Shown here: in pieces, positions 30,920-42,792 of the stretch | Numbering within the stretch: position 1 is the first letter of the stretch | Layout: each line of letters begins with the position of its first letter | Source of the DNA: Bufo bufo | Lineage: Eukaryota > Chordata > Amphibia > Anura > Bufonidae | Reading direction: 5' to 3' | NCBI RefSeq assembly: GCF_905171765.1 | Contig: NC_053392.1 | Coordinates: forward strand, 410,740,299-410,804,298 | DNA: 64,000 bases | Notes under the pieces: model-generated | Database searches by the model: none | Seen by the model: only the letters and a program-made list of their open reading frames with translations | What the model was told of the DNA's origin: nothing | Program-made: the position numbers and the translations under genes

Positions 30920-31840
30920 AAAAAAAATATTTTACTGCATATTAGTGCAGCACTTCATGCTGAATACAAGATTTTTTGTCCACCAAAATAATTAAAAAAA
31001 GATTTTACTGCATATAGCTGCAGCGCTGAATGCTGAATACATTTTCTTTACCACCGAAATAATTCACAAAAGATTTTACAACATATAACTGCAGCCCTGA
31101 ATACAATTTTTTTTTCCACCGAAAAAATTCACAAAAGATTTTACCGCATATAACTCCCACGCTGAACGCCGAATATCTTTTCTCTTTTTCTACTGATATA
31201 CACCACTAAAGGCTTTACCACTATTGTGTAAAACTTCAATAAATACCTTTGAAACATAAAGGCTTTACCACATATAACTGGAACAGTGAACACAGAGTTT
31301 ATTGTTATTTTTCCACGTATATATGCCACTAAAGGCTTTACAACAGAGGGTTATAGGCTGTCAGTTTAAATAAAAACCAATGGCGCCTGAGGCATAGTGA
31401 TCTGAAGTGAACGGGACGTAGCTGAGGAAGTAATTCCGTAGTGTCCAGTAAGCAATACCGCAGATAGATGCGGGCTGGTATTAATTAGTTTGCATTTTTG
31501 TGCAGGGTTAGTGCATAGTGTATTCACCTGTATTGGTGTACCGCTCTTATGGACGTCATCACGTAAAATTTCACCATGACGTAATTGGGTCCATACCGCA
31601 AAAAGGACTTTCCCACATATAACTGCAACAGTGAACGCTGAATATATTTTTATTTTACCACTGATATACGTCACTAAAGTTTTTTCTACATGTAAGTGCA
31701 CCAGTGAATGGCGAATGTGTATTTCTTTTTCTACTGCAATACGCCAGTAAAGGCTTTACCAGATATAACTGCAACAGTCAAGTGAGAATATATTTTTCTT
31801 GTAGTACTGAAATACGCCCCTATATGCTTCTTCCATAGTA
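30920..31840. repeat. Degenerate 70-85-bp tandem repeats
   Basis: Recurring phrases such as gattttactgcatata, ctgcagcgctgaatgctgaa, ccaccgaaataattcaca and ggctttaccacatataactg appear every 65-85 bp. About 31370-31600 interrupts the series with non-repeat sequence. The units are too diverged to count exactly. The style resembles the internal arrays of the hATs here. Confidence 0.7.
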
Positions 31841-32390
31841 ACACAATTTATTACTATTGCATTCTACTTTTTCTTCTACAGCCTCCAGGTTCACTGCATA
31901 TGTAGACTACTTCTCCCTCTCAGTAAATTCATTACAGAGCTACTTTGAGCACCACAAGTCTGCTTTATGTTCACATCCTATTTGGCATAAATGTAATTTT
32001 TTTTTTGGGGGGGCGTTAGAAGGCATTTAAGGACCTATTCAGTTTTGAAGTCACTTTGAGGAGCTCACAAAAAAGAAAACAACCATAAATGACCCCATTT
32101 TAGAAACTACACCCCTCAATTTATTCAAACAGATTTTTAGGAATGTTGTTAACCCTGTAACACAGCAAGGGTTAACAACAAAACAAACCTCAATATGTAT
32201 TTCCCTGATTCTGCAGTCTACAGAAACACCCCATATGTGATTGTCAATTGCTGTTTGGGCCCAGGGCAGGGCTCAGAAGGGAAGGAATGTCACAATTGAA
32301 GAGACCCTGAGGTACCTCTACAGTGGAAACCACCAAAAAAATCGACCACATTTAGGAAACTACATTGCTCAATGAATTTTCAAGGGTTGT
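31841..32390. repeat. Dispersed repeat, left half (split by chromovirus B)
   Basis: Contains ccattttagaaactacaccc and further phrases characteristic of a widespread amphibian dispersed repeat (recognised from memory, not verified). It continues on the other side of the LTR element at 41008. No gene. Confidence 0.5.
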
Positions 32391-33081
32391 TGTAACGGTC
32401 ACGTACACACACACACAGGGGGGAGGATAGTGACCACTGCGCTCCACCCTCACCCCTGGCCCTGCCTACTTGCCTCACGAGTCCTGATGACAGGGGACAA
32501 CTGGACGGCAGTCCCTAACTTAGGATACGTGTGGGAAGGACAGACAAGACAAATAACGGATAGTGAACGGAGCGGGTCAAAACCAAGAGGACAACGAAGT
32601 ACAGAGGGATAAGCAAAGAAAGGTCAGGAGAAGCCGGGGTCATAAATACCAGGAGAGTCGAGAAGTACCAAAGGAGTCCGCAAAGAATAGTCAGGTGGAA
32701 GCCGAGGTCAATATGCCAGGAAGGATGCACAGTACAGGAGGAGAAGGCAAAGGATCGTCAGGGAACAGGATCAGGTAAGTACACAGGTATCCAACAACTG
32801 CCAGGAACCTAAATTAACAGGCAACCTGTGGCCAGCAGGCTGCCTGTATTTATAGTGGGGAGTGAGGGTCATGTGACGTGGCCAGCGTCACATGACCGAC
32901 AGACCAACCAGTCGAGCACCGAGTGATCAGCTCGGCGCTCAAGGCAGACCTAGAAGCAGGCTGCCTCCCAGCTAGCAAAGCCGCATTGGGAACGAGGTCA
33001 AACACAGATCCTCGCTCCTGAAGCTAAGCAGCAGGTCTGCGGCTGATGGGAGACCGAGTGCACCTTCGGAACCCCGTTACA
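32391..33081 (-). mobile_element. Chromovirus B 3' LTR (691 bp)
   Basis: Exactly the same length as the other LTR and differing at only a few scattered positions by eye. On the minus strand ctataaata (near 32850) is a plausible TATA box. The polypurine tract just inside reads aaaaggggggggtact on the minus strand (33082-33097). Confidence 0.93.
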
Positions 33082-36000
33082 GTACCCCCCCTTTTACGAG
33101 GGGCCACTGGACCCAAGACATTAGGCGATGGCCTTTCAGGGTGTTCCAAATGAAATTTTCGAACAAGTCTAGGAGCATGAACCTCCCTGGCAGGTACCCA
33201 AGATCTCTCTTCAGGTCCATACCCCTTCCAGTGAATCAGGTACTGCAAGGAATTACGCACCTTCCTGACATCCACTATTTTAGACACCACATACTCGACA
33301 GCATCATTAACAAGAACCGGCAGAGGCGAGGCTTTCGATGGTACTACTGGTTCAAAATATTTTTTAAGTAGAGATTTTTGGAACACATTATGAATGTGGA
33401 ATGACTCGGGCAGCTCCAACCTAAATGATACCGGGTTAATCACCTTGTGATCTTATATGGTCCAATAAAATGAGGAGCAAACTTCTTAGAATCTACTTTA
33501 AGATAGAGATTCTTGGAGGACAACCATACCTTATCCCCAACCTGAAAATTCACCCCCCTTGAACGTCTATCGGTCTTGAGTTTCTGAGAACCTTGAGCCT
33601 TTTCTAAGTTTGATTGAACCCGGGCCCAAACTGTGCACAGTTCAGAGGAGAACCTATCCGCCTCAGGGTTAGAGGAGGAGACGGATGACCCAGAATGAAA
33701 ACAGGGATGGAAACCATGGTTACAAAAGAAAGGTGAAACTCCAGCAGAAGAATTGACACGGTTATTCAAAGCAAATTCAGCCAATGGAAGAAATTTTACC
33801 CATAATTGCTGGTCATCAGCAACATACAACCTCAAGAATTGTTCCACAGACTGATTTAGGTGTTCAGTCTGCCCATTACTCTCAGGGTGGTAGGCAGAGG
33901 AAAAAGACAATGAAATTTAACATTTTTGACAGAAGGCCCTCCAGAATTTGGACACAAACTGCACACCCCTGTCAGAAACAATATTTTCCGGGATACCATG
34001 CAATCGAACAATTTCTTTCACAAAAATAGACGCCAGGGTTTTGGCATTCGGGAGTTTAGACAGGGGAATGAAATGGACCATCTTGCTAAACCTATCGACC
34101 ACTATCCAAACTACAGTCTTACCCTCCGCCAGCGGTAAGTCAGTTATAAAGTCCATCGAGATATGGGACCAGGGTCTACTGGGAATGGGTAGGGGTCGTA
34201 GGTTACCAGCAGGGCGAGTCCTAGGTGTCTTGGACCTGGCACAAACCTCACAGGCTGACACCTAGGACTTGACATCCCTAGTTAAGAAGAAATTTTACCC
34301 ATAATTGCTGGTCATCAGCAACATACAACCTCAAGAATTGTTCCACAGACTGATTTAGGTGTTCAGTCTGCCCATTACTCTCAGGGTGGTAGGCAGAGGA
34401 AAAAGACAATGAAATTTAACATTTTTGACAGAAGGCCCTCCAGAATTTGGACACAAACTGCACACCCCTGTCAGAAACAATATTTTCCGGGATACCATGC
34501 AATCGAACAATTTCTTTCACAAAAATAGACGCCAGGGTTTTGGCATTCGGGAGTTTAGACAGGGGAATGAAATGGACCATCTTGCTAAACCTATCGACCA
34601 CTATCCAAACTACAGTCTTACCCTCCGCCAGCGGTAAGTCAGTTATAAAGTCCATCGAGATATGGGACCAGGGTCTACTGGGAATGGGTAGGGGTCGTAG
34701 GTTACCAGCAGGGCGAGTCCTAGGTGTCTTGGACCTGGCACAAACCTCACAGGCTGACACCTAGGACTTGACATCCCTAGTTAGAGTGGGCCACCAATAA
34801 GATCTACAAACCAGATCCTTAGTGCCCTCAACACCCGGATGTCCACAAAAGGCAGAATCGTGACACTCACCCAACAGCTGGAGACGAAATTGTACGGGAA
34901 CAAACAACTTATCTGTTGGGGTGGATACCGGTGCCAGATGTTGTTCAGACCTAATGCGAGCCGAGATATCCTGGGTTAGAGCTGCTATGAACATTTTTGC
35001 TGGTAGGATGGATTCAGGTGGTACCTCAGTAGGTTGAAAAGCATGGAAGCTCCGAGATAATGCGTCCGCCTTCACATTTTTACTTCCCGGCCTGAACGTA
35101 ATTGAAAAATCAAAACGAGTAAAAAACAGAGCCCATCTGGCTTGACGGGGATTCAACCTCTTAGCAGACTCCAGAAACATAAGGTTTTTATGGTCAGTGA
35201 CAACAGTTACACAATGCCTTGCCCCCTCCAGAAAATGCCTCCACTCCTCAAATGCCCATTTAATGGCGAGCAGCTCCCTATTCCCTATGTCGTAGTTTCT
35301 CTCCGTGGGAGAGAATTTCCTGGAGAAGAAGGCACATGGTCTCAGGTTAGTGAGGCTAGCAGGACCTTGTGAAAGGACTGCTCCTGCGCCGTCCTCGGAC
35401 GCATCCACCTCCACAATAAAAGGTCTCTCCTGATCAGGCTGGATCAGAATGGGAGCGCTACTGAATGCCTTTTTTAATTTTTCAAATGAAGAAATAGCCT
35501 CAGTAGACCAATTCTCCAAATCCGCTCCTTTCTTAGTAAGGTCGGTCAACGGTTTAGCAATTACGGAAAAATTCATAATAAATTTACGATAGTAACTGGC
35601 GAAACCTAAGAACCGTTGTAAGGCCTTTAAGGATGAAGGTCTTACCCATTCCTTAATTGCTAGTACCTTACCAGGATCCATCTTGAAGGCGTGAGGAGTC
35701 AGAACATGTCCTAGAAACAGAATCTCCTGTACACCAAAGACACATTTCTCTTGCTTAGCGAATAGCTGATTCTCCCTTAACACCTCTAATACTTGTTTAA
35801 CATGAGACACATGAGATTCGAAGTCAGGAGAGAATATCAAAATGTCGTCAAGATAGACAATAACAAATTTACCTAAGAACTCCCTAAGAATGTCATTCAT
35901 GAAGTTTTGGAACACAGCTGGGGCATTGCTGAGTCCAAAAGGCATCACTTGATATTCAAAGTGTCCTGCCGGACTATTGAACGCAGTCTTCCATTCGTCT

Positions 36001-36712
36001 CCCTCCTTGATTCGGATTAGATTGTATGCCCCTTTCAGGTCAATCTTGGAAAACCAGGTTGCCCCCAGAACCTGGTTAAATAAATCCGGAATCAATGGGA
36101 GGGAGTATTTATTCTGGACAGTGATTTTATTTAATCGATACATGGCCTAAGACCACCATCTTTTTTCTTAACAAAGAAAAACCCCGCCCCCATAGGAGAG
36201 ACAGAAGGTCTAATATGCCCTTTACCAAGGCTCTCCTTAATATAATCTTCCATGGCCTTGCGTTCGGGCTTAGAAAGATTATAAATTTGCCCCTTAGTAA
36301 ACTTGGCCCCCTCTACTAGCTCTATAGTACAATCATAAGTTCTATGGGGGGGGTAGAACCTCCGGGGTTGGTGATGAGAATACATCAGAATATTCCCTAA
36401 CAACATTGGGTAAAGTATCAGACTTTACTGAGACCCCAGCCTGTACCACGGACAAGCACGAGTCACACTTAGGCCCCCATCTCACCAACTCCCCCCTGGA
36501 CCAATCTATAGTGGGGTTATGTAGTCGGAGCCAAGGCAACCTTAGTACCACCTCAGCCGGTAGGTTCTCCAGGACTAAAAGGGAACATCTCTCTGAGTGG
36601 CACACACCCACGATTAGAGAAATCTCTGAGTTACATGAGCTCACCGTACCACCAATAAGAGGAGTAGCATCAATAGCCATGACATTTATAGGAGTTGGTA
36701 AAGCAAACATTG
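33024..36712 (-). pseudogene. pol: Chromovirus B pol, broken
   Basis: Downstream of the PLE: the remainder of protease (36710-36342), RT start (36406-36131), RT and RNase H with VIYLDDILIFS and VTDHKNL (36143-34761), the integrase core with MDFITDLP and VSDRGVQF (34760-34416), the same core repeated (34261-33917), the HPESNGQTE region and GPYKI (33910-33440), and a chromodomain YGPEERSWVPAREV (33443-33024). Frame shifts separate the pieces and the integrase core is duplicated by 499 bp, which is not a multiple of three. The frame ends inside the 3' LTR. Confidence 0.9.
33787..34784. repeat. Exact tandem duplication of 499 bp
   Basis: 33787-34285 is followed immediately by an apparently identical copy at 34286-34784; all frames translate identically at an offset of 499. 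It covers the integrase core of chromovirus B. Copies meet at the phrase ccctagttaagaag. Either a recent replication-slippage type event or an assembly artefact. Confidence 0.93.
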
Positions 36713-37132
36713 GAATACCTAATCTTCAGATTTGTTTTGTAAACTGGGATTACTTTAAAACATAACATTTACTAAATCATTTAAAATAATGGTTTCTGCA
36801 AGGTGATGGACAACAATAATATCGCCAATATACCACTTCAAATGCATGAAAAAGGGTGGATCTTACCCCATTCTGTGGGATCCACATTCAATGGAGAAAT
36901 TTCCTGGTCTTGAATAGTACCAGGAACCGGTGTGACCAGGGTGCTTGCGTCGGTATTGGCACTGCAGATAACTCCTAGTAGGCCCTATTCTGCCTTTCCT
37001 GCCTCGTTAGGGGTCAGGGGCTACAAGCAGCGCCTACCTATCACACATGGAGCACCCGCCCCGACAGGGGCGACCCCACACCGAACCTTTCCCTCAGTAT
37101 GGGTCTAGTGTTCTATATGGCCCTAATTACAA

Positions 37133-37184
37133 AGCCCTACATGCCATGTTTCTGTCTTTCTTTTGAGACATCATCAGGGGACTT
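37133..37184 (-). ncRNA. Hammerhead ribozyme motif, inverted arm
   Basis: Reverse complement of the motif at 38751-38801, carried in the left inverted arm. All core bases are the same as in the plus-strand copy, read on the minus strand (TCATCAG and TTTC visible on the plus strand). Confidence 0.75.
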
Positions 37185-37304
37185 CACACATGTATTCAAG
37201 GGCAGCTGGAAATAAAATCACAAACATACACTAAATACAGGTCACATATATTACTGAGTACCGCATATGAGATAATCATCAGCAGGCTCAGGTTACTTAC
37301 TAAA

Positions 37305-37889
37305 GATCAAGGTGGTTTTGACCTTTATGACCTAAAGGGGCACCCCAGCATCACGTACAGACGTGGTAAAAGCATCCGTGATATGATGGTGCATAGCCAC
37401 TATACACCAGTGCCTCATAAAAAAACATGGCTTGAGAGAGGCATCAGTGGTAACTTCAGGTGCGGAGGATGTGTGGCGTGCCCCTTTATGGCCAAGGCAA
37501 AGTCATTTAGGAGCAATAACACTGGCAAAATGTATACAGTTAATGATTTGATTAACTGTAAAAGCATGGGATTGGTGTACAAAATTACATGTAAATGTGG
37601 AAAGGAATATGTGGGGAAGACAGGGAGAGAACTGAGGAGAAGGATAGGAGAACATGTGAGCGACATCAGAAATGGCAGAGATACGTCGGTGGCACGACAC
37701 GTGAACACTGAACATGATGGCAGGCTTGACTGTCTCTCCTTTATGGGGATTGAAAAAATCAAGCCAGGAATAAGAAGGGGCGATTTTGATAGAAGGATCC
37801 TTCAATGTGAAGCAAAATGGATCTTCTATTTGAAGACAGTTCACCCTTTTGGCCTAAACGAACAACAAAATTACTGCTGCTTTATATGA
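37305..37889 (+). pseudogene. PLE GIY-YIG endonuclease end of polyprotein
   Basis: Open in one frame from about 37305, at the very edge of the left inverted arm, to TGA 37887-37889. It reads HPSITYRRGKSIRDMMVHSH, a cysteine-rich linker (FRCGGCVACPF), then the endonuclease GLVYKITCKCGKEYVGKTGR with the catalytic Tyr and Arg residues, and the C-terminus ...CEAKWIFYLKTVHPFGLNE. The endonuclease part is intact, but RT is absent because the copy is 5'-truncated. Confidence 0.9.
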
Positions 37890-38750
37890 ATAATCCTTAC
37901 TCCTAGGAGCGGTTTAGTGTTGTAAAATGGCCAGATCTCCCTCCCACTCACATTAGCTCATCCATAGTGATGGGCATGTGAGATGTAATGGATGATCTGA
38001 CCAGAATACTAAAGATCTACTGGGACAGAGTAGAAACATCATAGCTCATAATAAAAATGTGAGATGTGATGGCCGATTCGGTATAAATATGGATCCACTT
38101 GCTCCCCTTCCAGATGGAATTCTGATATCGTATGTCCCCCAGGCCTATTTGGTAATGGCTATGATGAGTGGGAGATCGAGTTTGGCAATCCTGCCTAATA
38201 AATCTGGTTTGCGATTGTGCATATAGAAAAGAGCAGGCAAATTATCATATGCCTGGGAACTGGCCGTGCGTTTAGAGGTTGCTATGTTACCAGCGACGCC
38301 TAGATGCAGGTCTTTACCTCACTTCCGGTCAGCCCGACCCATGTGATTACAACTTCTGGTCCGGTGGAACGCATGCGAGCGGCGTGCGTTCCACTTGCAG
38401 CAACATGCACCACAATGGATACGGACAGGTGAGGTAGGTAATTTGGGGGGGCGTACATTAACCGGAAGGTGAGGTATATAAGGATGAGGATAACAACTGT
38501 TGAGTGCTCACCCAAATCATTGCTGTTTGTGGTGAGACACTGGCTGTCATGGGACACTTCCCATTGTACAGCATGGATAGGAACAACTGAATATCCTGAG
38601 TGAAGACATGAGGCCAAAACCACCTTGATCTTTAGTAAGTAACCTGAGCCTGCTGATGATTATCTCATATGCGGTACTCAGTAATATATGTGACCTGTAT
38701 TTAGTGTATGTTTGTGATTTTATTTCCAGCTGCCCTTGAATACATGTGTG

Positions 38751-38803
38751 AAGTCCCCTGATGATGTCTCAAAAGAAAGACAGAAACATGGCATGTAGGG
38801 CTT
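38751..38803 (+). ncRNA. Hammerhead ribozyme motif, PLE 3' region
   Basis: Core CTGATGA at 38758-38764 and GAAA at 38783-38786. Stem II pairs tgtct (38765-38769) with agaca (38778-38782). Stem III pairs A38786-T38789 with A38793-T38796 around ggc. Predicted cleavage follows A38797 (TA site). Stem I pairs ccc (38755-38757) with ggg (38798-38800) and continues with a mismatch. Every conserved core position is matched. Confidence 0.85.
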
Positions 38804-39293
38804 TGTAATTAGGGCCATATAGAACACTAGACCCATACTGAGGGAAAGGTTCGGTGTGGGGTCGCCCCTGTCGGGGCGGGTGCTCCATGTGTGATAGGTA
38901 GGCGCTGCTTGTAGCCCCTGACCCCTAACGAGGCAGGAAAGGCAGAATAGGGCCTACTAGGAGTTATCTGCAGTGCCAATACCGACGCAAGCACCCTGGT
39001 CACACCGGTTCCTGGTACTATTCAAGACCAGGAAATTTCTCCATTGAATGTGGATCCCACAGAATGGGGTAAGATCCACCCTTTTTCATGCATTTGAAGT
39101 GGTATATTGGAGATATTATTGTTGTCCATCACCTTGCAGAAACCATTATTTTAAATGATTTAGTAAATGTTATGTTTTAAAGTAATCCCAGTTTACAAAA
39201 CGAATCTGATAATTATTTGGGTGTAATCAGATATCACCACAGATTTATCCAGTGTGGTGATATAATTAATTTTATTTTTGAATACCTAATCTT

Positions 39294-40288
39294 ACAGCGT
39301 ACTCAGAGTCAATAAAGCTGGCCGCTGAGCCAGAATCAATAAAGGCCTTACCCGGCCATTTATCTACCCCCAGAGAAATCGTAATGGGTACCAAAAGCTT
39401 ACATTTAGAAAAATTAGGGTGTACCTGGTCTTTAGGTTGCCTTGCCTTAAGAGACTTGACAGAGAGGACCTTCTTAGGACACTGGTTGATCCAATGGTCA
39501 GGATCTCCACAGTAAAAGCATTCTCCACGTCTGCGGCGAAGATTCCCTCGGGTCATGCCAACCTGCATGGGTTCCTCGGTGGAGACCTCAGCATTGTCTC
39601 TGGGATAGGCCTCTGGCTGGACCGCCATCTGGGAAGAGAACTGTTGTTCCTGTCGTCTCTCTCTAACCCGTCGGTCAAGTCGGACAACAAGGGTCATCAT
39701 CTCCTCTAAGGTCTCTGGAAGTTGATAACTGACCAGAAGATCCTTTAAATTATCAGACAGACCTGACCTGAACTGACTCTTCAGGGCTGGTTCGTTCCAT
39801 CCTGAGGGGACACACCACCTTCTGAATTGGGTGCAATAATCCTCCGCAGGTAGATTGCCCTGAACCAGTGCCTTTAGAGCCGTCTCGGCTACTAGAGCCC
39901 TGTCTGGTTCATCATAGAGGAAACCCAGGGCCTGAAAGAACCCCTCTACAGAACTTAAACAACTGGCGCCAGCAGGTAAAGAGAATGCCCAGTCCTGGGG
40001 ATCACCCTGTAGTCGGGAAATGATAATGCCCATGCTTTGACTCTCGGGGCCAGAGGACACGGGGCGCAAACAGAAGTAAAGTCTGCAACTCTCCTTAAAA
40101 GAGAGAAACTTCTTCCTGTCTCCAGAAAAGGGTTCTGGGAGCTTAATCTGGGGCTCAAAATGCGGACTGGAGGCCTGAGGAGTGGAAGAACCTTGCCCTT
40201 ACTCAAATGAACAGAGTTTTTCCCCTAGCTCCTGCACCATCTGCGTCAGATTAGAGACATGGTCAGTCAAGGTCACTAGAGGATTCAT
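39294..40288 (-). pseudogene. gag: Chromovirus B gag and start of protease
   Basis: ATG at 40288 is followed after about 29 codons by an in-frame TAA near 40202. The frame then continues through capsid-like sequence (LQGDPQDWAFSLPAG, EDYCTQFRRWCVPSGWNE) and the zinc knuckle CFYCGDPDHWINQC. It runs without a stop into protease (FIDSGSAASFIDSEYAVRLG) until the PLE insertion. Gag and protease are thus in one frame here, unlike chromoviruses A and C. Confidence 0.88.
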
Positions 40289-40316
40289 TATACAGTGGTT
40301 ATTTGGCCTGTTAATC

Positions 40317-41007
40317 TGTAACGGTCATGTACACACACACACAGGGGGGAGGATAGTGACCACTGTGCTCCACCCTTACCCCTGGCCCTGCCTACTTGCC
40401 TCACGAGTCCTGATGACAGGGGACAAGTGGACGGCAGTCCCTAACTTAGGATACGTGTGGGAAGGACAGACAAGACAAATAACGGATAGTGAACGGAGCG
40501 GGTCAAAACCAAGAGGACAACGCAGTACAGAGGGATAAGCAAAGAAAGGTCAGGAGAAGCCGGGGTCATAAATACCAGGAGAGTCGAGAAGTACCAAAGG
40601 AGTCCGCAAAGAATAGTCAGGTGGAAGCCGAGGTCAATATACCAGGAAGGATGCGCAGTACAGGAGGAGCAGGCAAAGGATCGTCAGGGAACAGGATTAG
40701 GTACGTACACAGGTATCCAACAACTGCCAGGAACCTAAATTAACAGGCAACCTGTAGCCAGCAGGCTACCTGTATTTATAGTGGGGAGTGAGGGTCATGT
40801 GACGTGGCCAGCGTCACATGACCGACAGACCAACCAGTCGAGCACCGAGTGATCAGCTCGGCGCTCAAGGCAGACCTAGGAGCAGGCTGCCTCCCAGCTA
40901 GCAAAGCCGCCCTGTTAACGAGGTCAAACACAGATCCTCGCTCCCGAAACTAAGCAGCAGGTCTGCGGCTGATGGGAGACCGAGTGCACCTTCGGAACCC
41001 CGTTACA
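40317..41007 (-). mobile_element. Chromovirus B 5' LTR (691 bp)
   Basis: Paired with 32391-33081. The sequence after its end (minus strand gattaacaggccaaataacc) should hold the primer site but matches no tRNA recognised here. Self-priming is known in some chromoviruses and is a possibility, not shown. Confidence 0.93.
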
Positions 41008-41842
41008 GTTCTTGTATGCTCTTTGGCTGTGAAAATGAAAAATTAATTTTTTTTTACAACAAAATGATGATTTAGGCCCAAACTTTCTTTTTTACAGGGG
41101 ATAACAGGAGACTATCACCCAACAATGTGCTACCCATTGTCTTCTGAATACAGCAACACCCCATTTGTGGACTTATACTGCTGTTAGGGGATTTGCCAGG
41201 GCTTCTAACATGGGATTTGCTGAAATGCATTTTAAGAGCCATATCTTTTTAATTTTTTGGGTGATTTAGCTGTGTGAGGGCTAATTTTTGCGGCACAAGC
41301 TGTAGTTTGTTATTAGCACAATTTTCTGTACATTTGGCTTTCTGGTCACTTTTTATTTCATTTTTTTAGGAGATGAGGTAGGCAAAAATTGCAATTCTGT
41401 CAGTGGTTTTTATTTTTATTTTTTATGAGGTTTACCTTATGGTATATATAATATGATAACTTTATTCTGCAGGTTAATTTGATTATGGCAATACCAAATT
41501 TATATGGTTGTTTTCTTGTTTTACATTTTACTACTTTTACATAATAAAATCACTTTTAATTAATAATCTGTTATACTTAGCATCACTGTTTTTCTAATTA
41601 CCCACAAGCCACAAAAGATGCTGAAAGAGGTCCCCGTTCACACCTTTGGGCACGTTGGATTATGTTGACTAATACTGCTTGCAGCTCTTCAACAGTGATG
41701 CTGCAGATAGTGTTTGTGATGTTTTCCTATAGTTCATTCCTATGGATTGTTAGCGTACACTTTCTGTCTTGAATTTCCCCAGAGATAAAAATGCTCTTGT
41801 TGTGCGTCCTCACAGTAGTTGTGTACTCATTGAGCCCCTTCA
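41008..41842. repeat. Dispersed repeat, right half, and AT-rich DNA
   Basis: Continuation of the repeat at 31841-32390 after the LTR element: ctgtgtgagggctaattttt, gcggcacaagctgtagtttg and ataccaaatttatatgg are phrases of the same dispersed family as far as can be told. From about 41600 the sequence changes to unassigned DNA. No gene. Confidence 0.5.
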
Positions 41843-42612
41843 CAGTAGTTATGCCCACATAGTTCCCCCTTCACAATAGTAATGCCCTCTCTGTGACCCC
41901 ATCACAGTAGTAATGCCCTCTCTCTGCCCCTCACAGTAGTTACGCCCTTGTTGTGCCCCCCTCACAGTATTTATACCCTCTATGTGCCCCTTCACAGTAG
42001 TTATGCCCTCATTGTGGCCACTCACAGTAGTTATGCCATTTCTGTGTCCCTTCACAGTAGTTATGCCCTAATTGTGCCCCTCCCTCACAGTAGATATGTC
42101 CTCTCTGTGCCCCATAAAAATTGTTATGCCCCTTCACAGTAGTAATACCCTCTGTGCCCCCTTCACAGTACTAATGCACTCTCTGTGCCCCATTCACAGT
42201 ACTAATGTCCTCTCTATGCTCCTTCACAGTAGTAATGCCCTCTCTGTGCCCTCTTCACAGTATAAATGCCCTCTCTATGCCGCTTCACAGTAGTTATGCC
42301 CTTGTTGTGCACCCTCACAGTAGTTATGCCTTCTATTTGCTCTTAACAGTAGTTATGGCCTCATTGTGCCCACTTCACAGTAGATGTGACCTCATAACAA
42401 TTGGTATGATCCTTTACAGTACTAATGCCCTATCTGTGCCCTGTTCACAGCAGTAATGCCCTCTCTGTGCCCCATTTACAGTAGCAATGCCATCTCTATG
42501 CCCCATTTAGAGTAGTAATGCCCTCTGTGCCCCCTTCACAGTAGTAATGCTCTCTCTGTGCTCACTTCACAATAGCAATGCCCTCTGTGGCCCCTTCACA
42601 GTAGTAATCTGT
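41843..42612. repeat. Degenerate 28-36-bp minisatellite
   Basis: About two dozen imperfect units of the form ttcacagtagttatgccctc plus tctgtgcccc run the length of this region. Units vary in length and sequence, giving spurious open frames on both strands. Confidence 0.9.
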
Positions 42613-42792
42613 GCCCCTCAGTGTTAATAAAACTAAAAAAAAAATTAAAAAAATAATAACTACTCACCTTGTCCCGTTCTTGATGATCAGATCCAGCTCC
42701 TCCCACACAGGAGCGATCTGTGCCTGTAGAGCTGAATGGGGAACCAGCTGGCCTGGAAGAGAGTAGGAGCGCAGGGAGATGAACGGTCTGTA

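Larger units (their letters stand above)
29713..30930 (-). mobile_element. Penelope-like element remnant (RT and GIY-YIG)
   Basis: Minus-strand PLE sequence. RT is represented at 30910-30641 with the catalytic WGRFIDDVLIFWDG, the linker region contains HPSITYRGGQNVRDHLVHSF at about 30270-30210, and the GIY-YIG C-terminus lies at 30087-29740. Frame changes between these pieces break the gene. The 3' untranslated region is short or missing because hAT sequence begins at 29712. It is a different PLE family from the copies at 20.8 kb and 37.3 kb. Confidence 0.85.
36727..39279 (+). mobile_element. Penelope-like element with 593-bp inverted repeat
   Basis: Flanked by the 14-bp target duplication gaatacctaatctt at 36713-36726 and 39280-39293. 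The left arm 36727-37319 is the reverse complement of 38616-39208. Between them lie the GIY-YIG end of the PLE protein and its 3' region; a 71-bp tail follows the right arm. Each arm carries a hammerhead motif, so the two motifs face opposite ways. Inverted terminal LTR-like segments are known in PLEs. Confidence 0.92.
32391..41007 (-). mobile_element. Chromovirus B (Ty3/gypsy), both LTRs present
   Basis: Minus-strand element with a 5' LTR at 40317-41007, a 3' LTR at 32391-33081, gag, protease, RT, RNase H, integrase and chromodomain. LTRs begin TGTAACGG and end CCGTTACA. Flanks GTTGT (32386-32390) and GTTCT (41008-41012) look like a 5-bp target duplication with one change. Inserted PLE DNA (36727-39279), an exact 499-bp internal duplication (33787-34784), frameshifts and stops make it inactive. 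Confidence 0.95.

Noticed and set aside
34416..34760. Second integrase core as evidence of a second inserted element
   Set aside because: The offset of exactly 499 bp and identity of both copies show a tandem duplication within one element.
41849..42456. Open frames rich in Ser/Tyr/Leu/Cys over the minisatellite
   Set aside because: Overlapping frames on both strands produced by a short tandem repeat; no similarity to a known protein.
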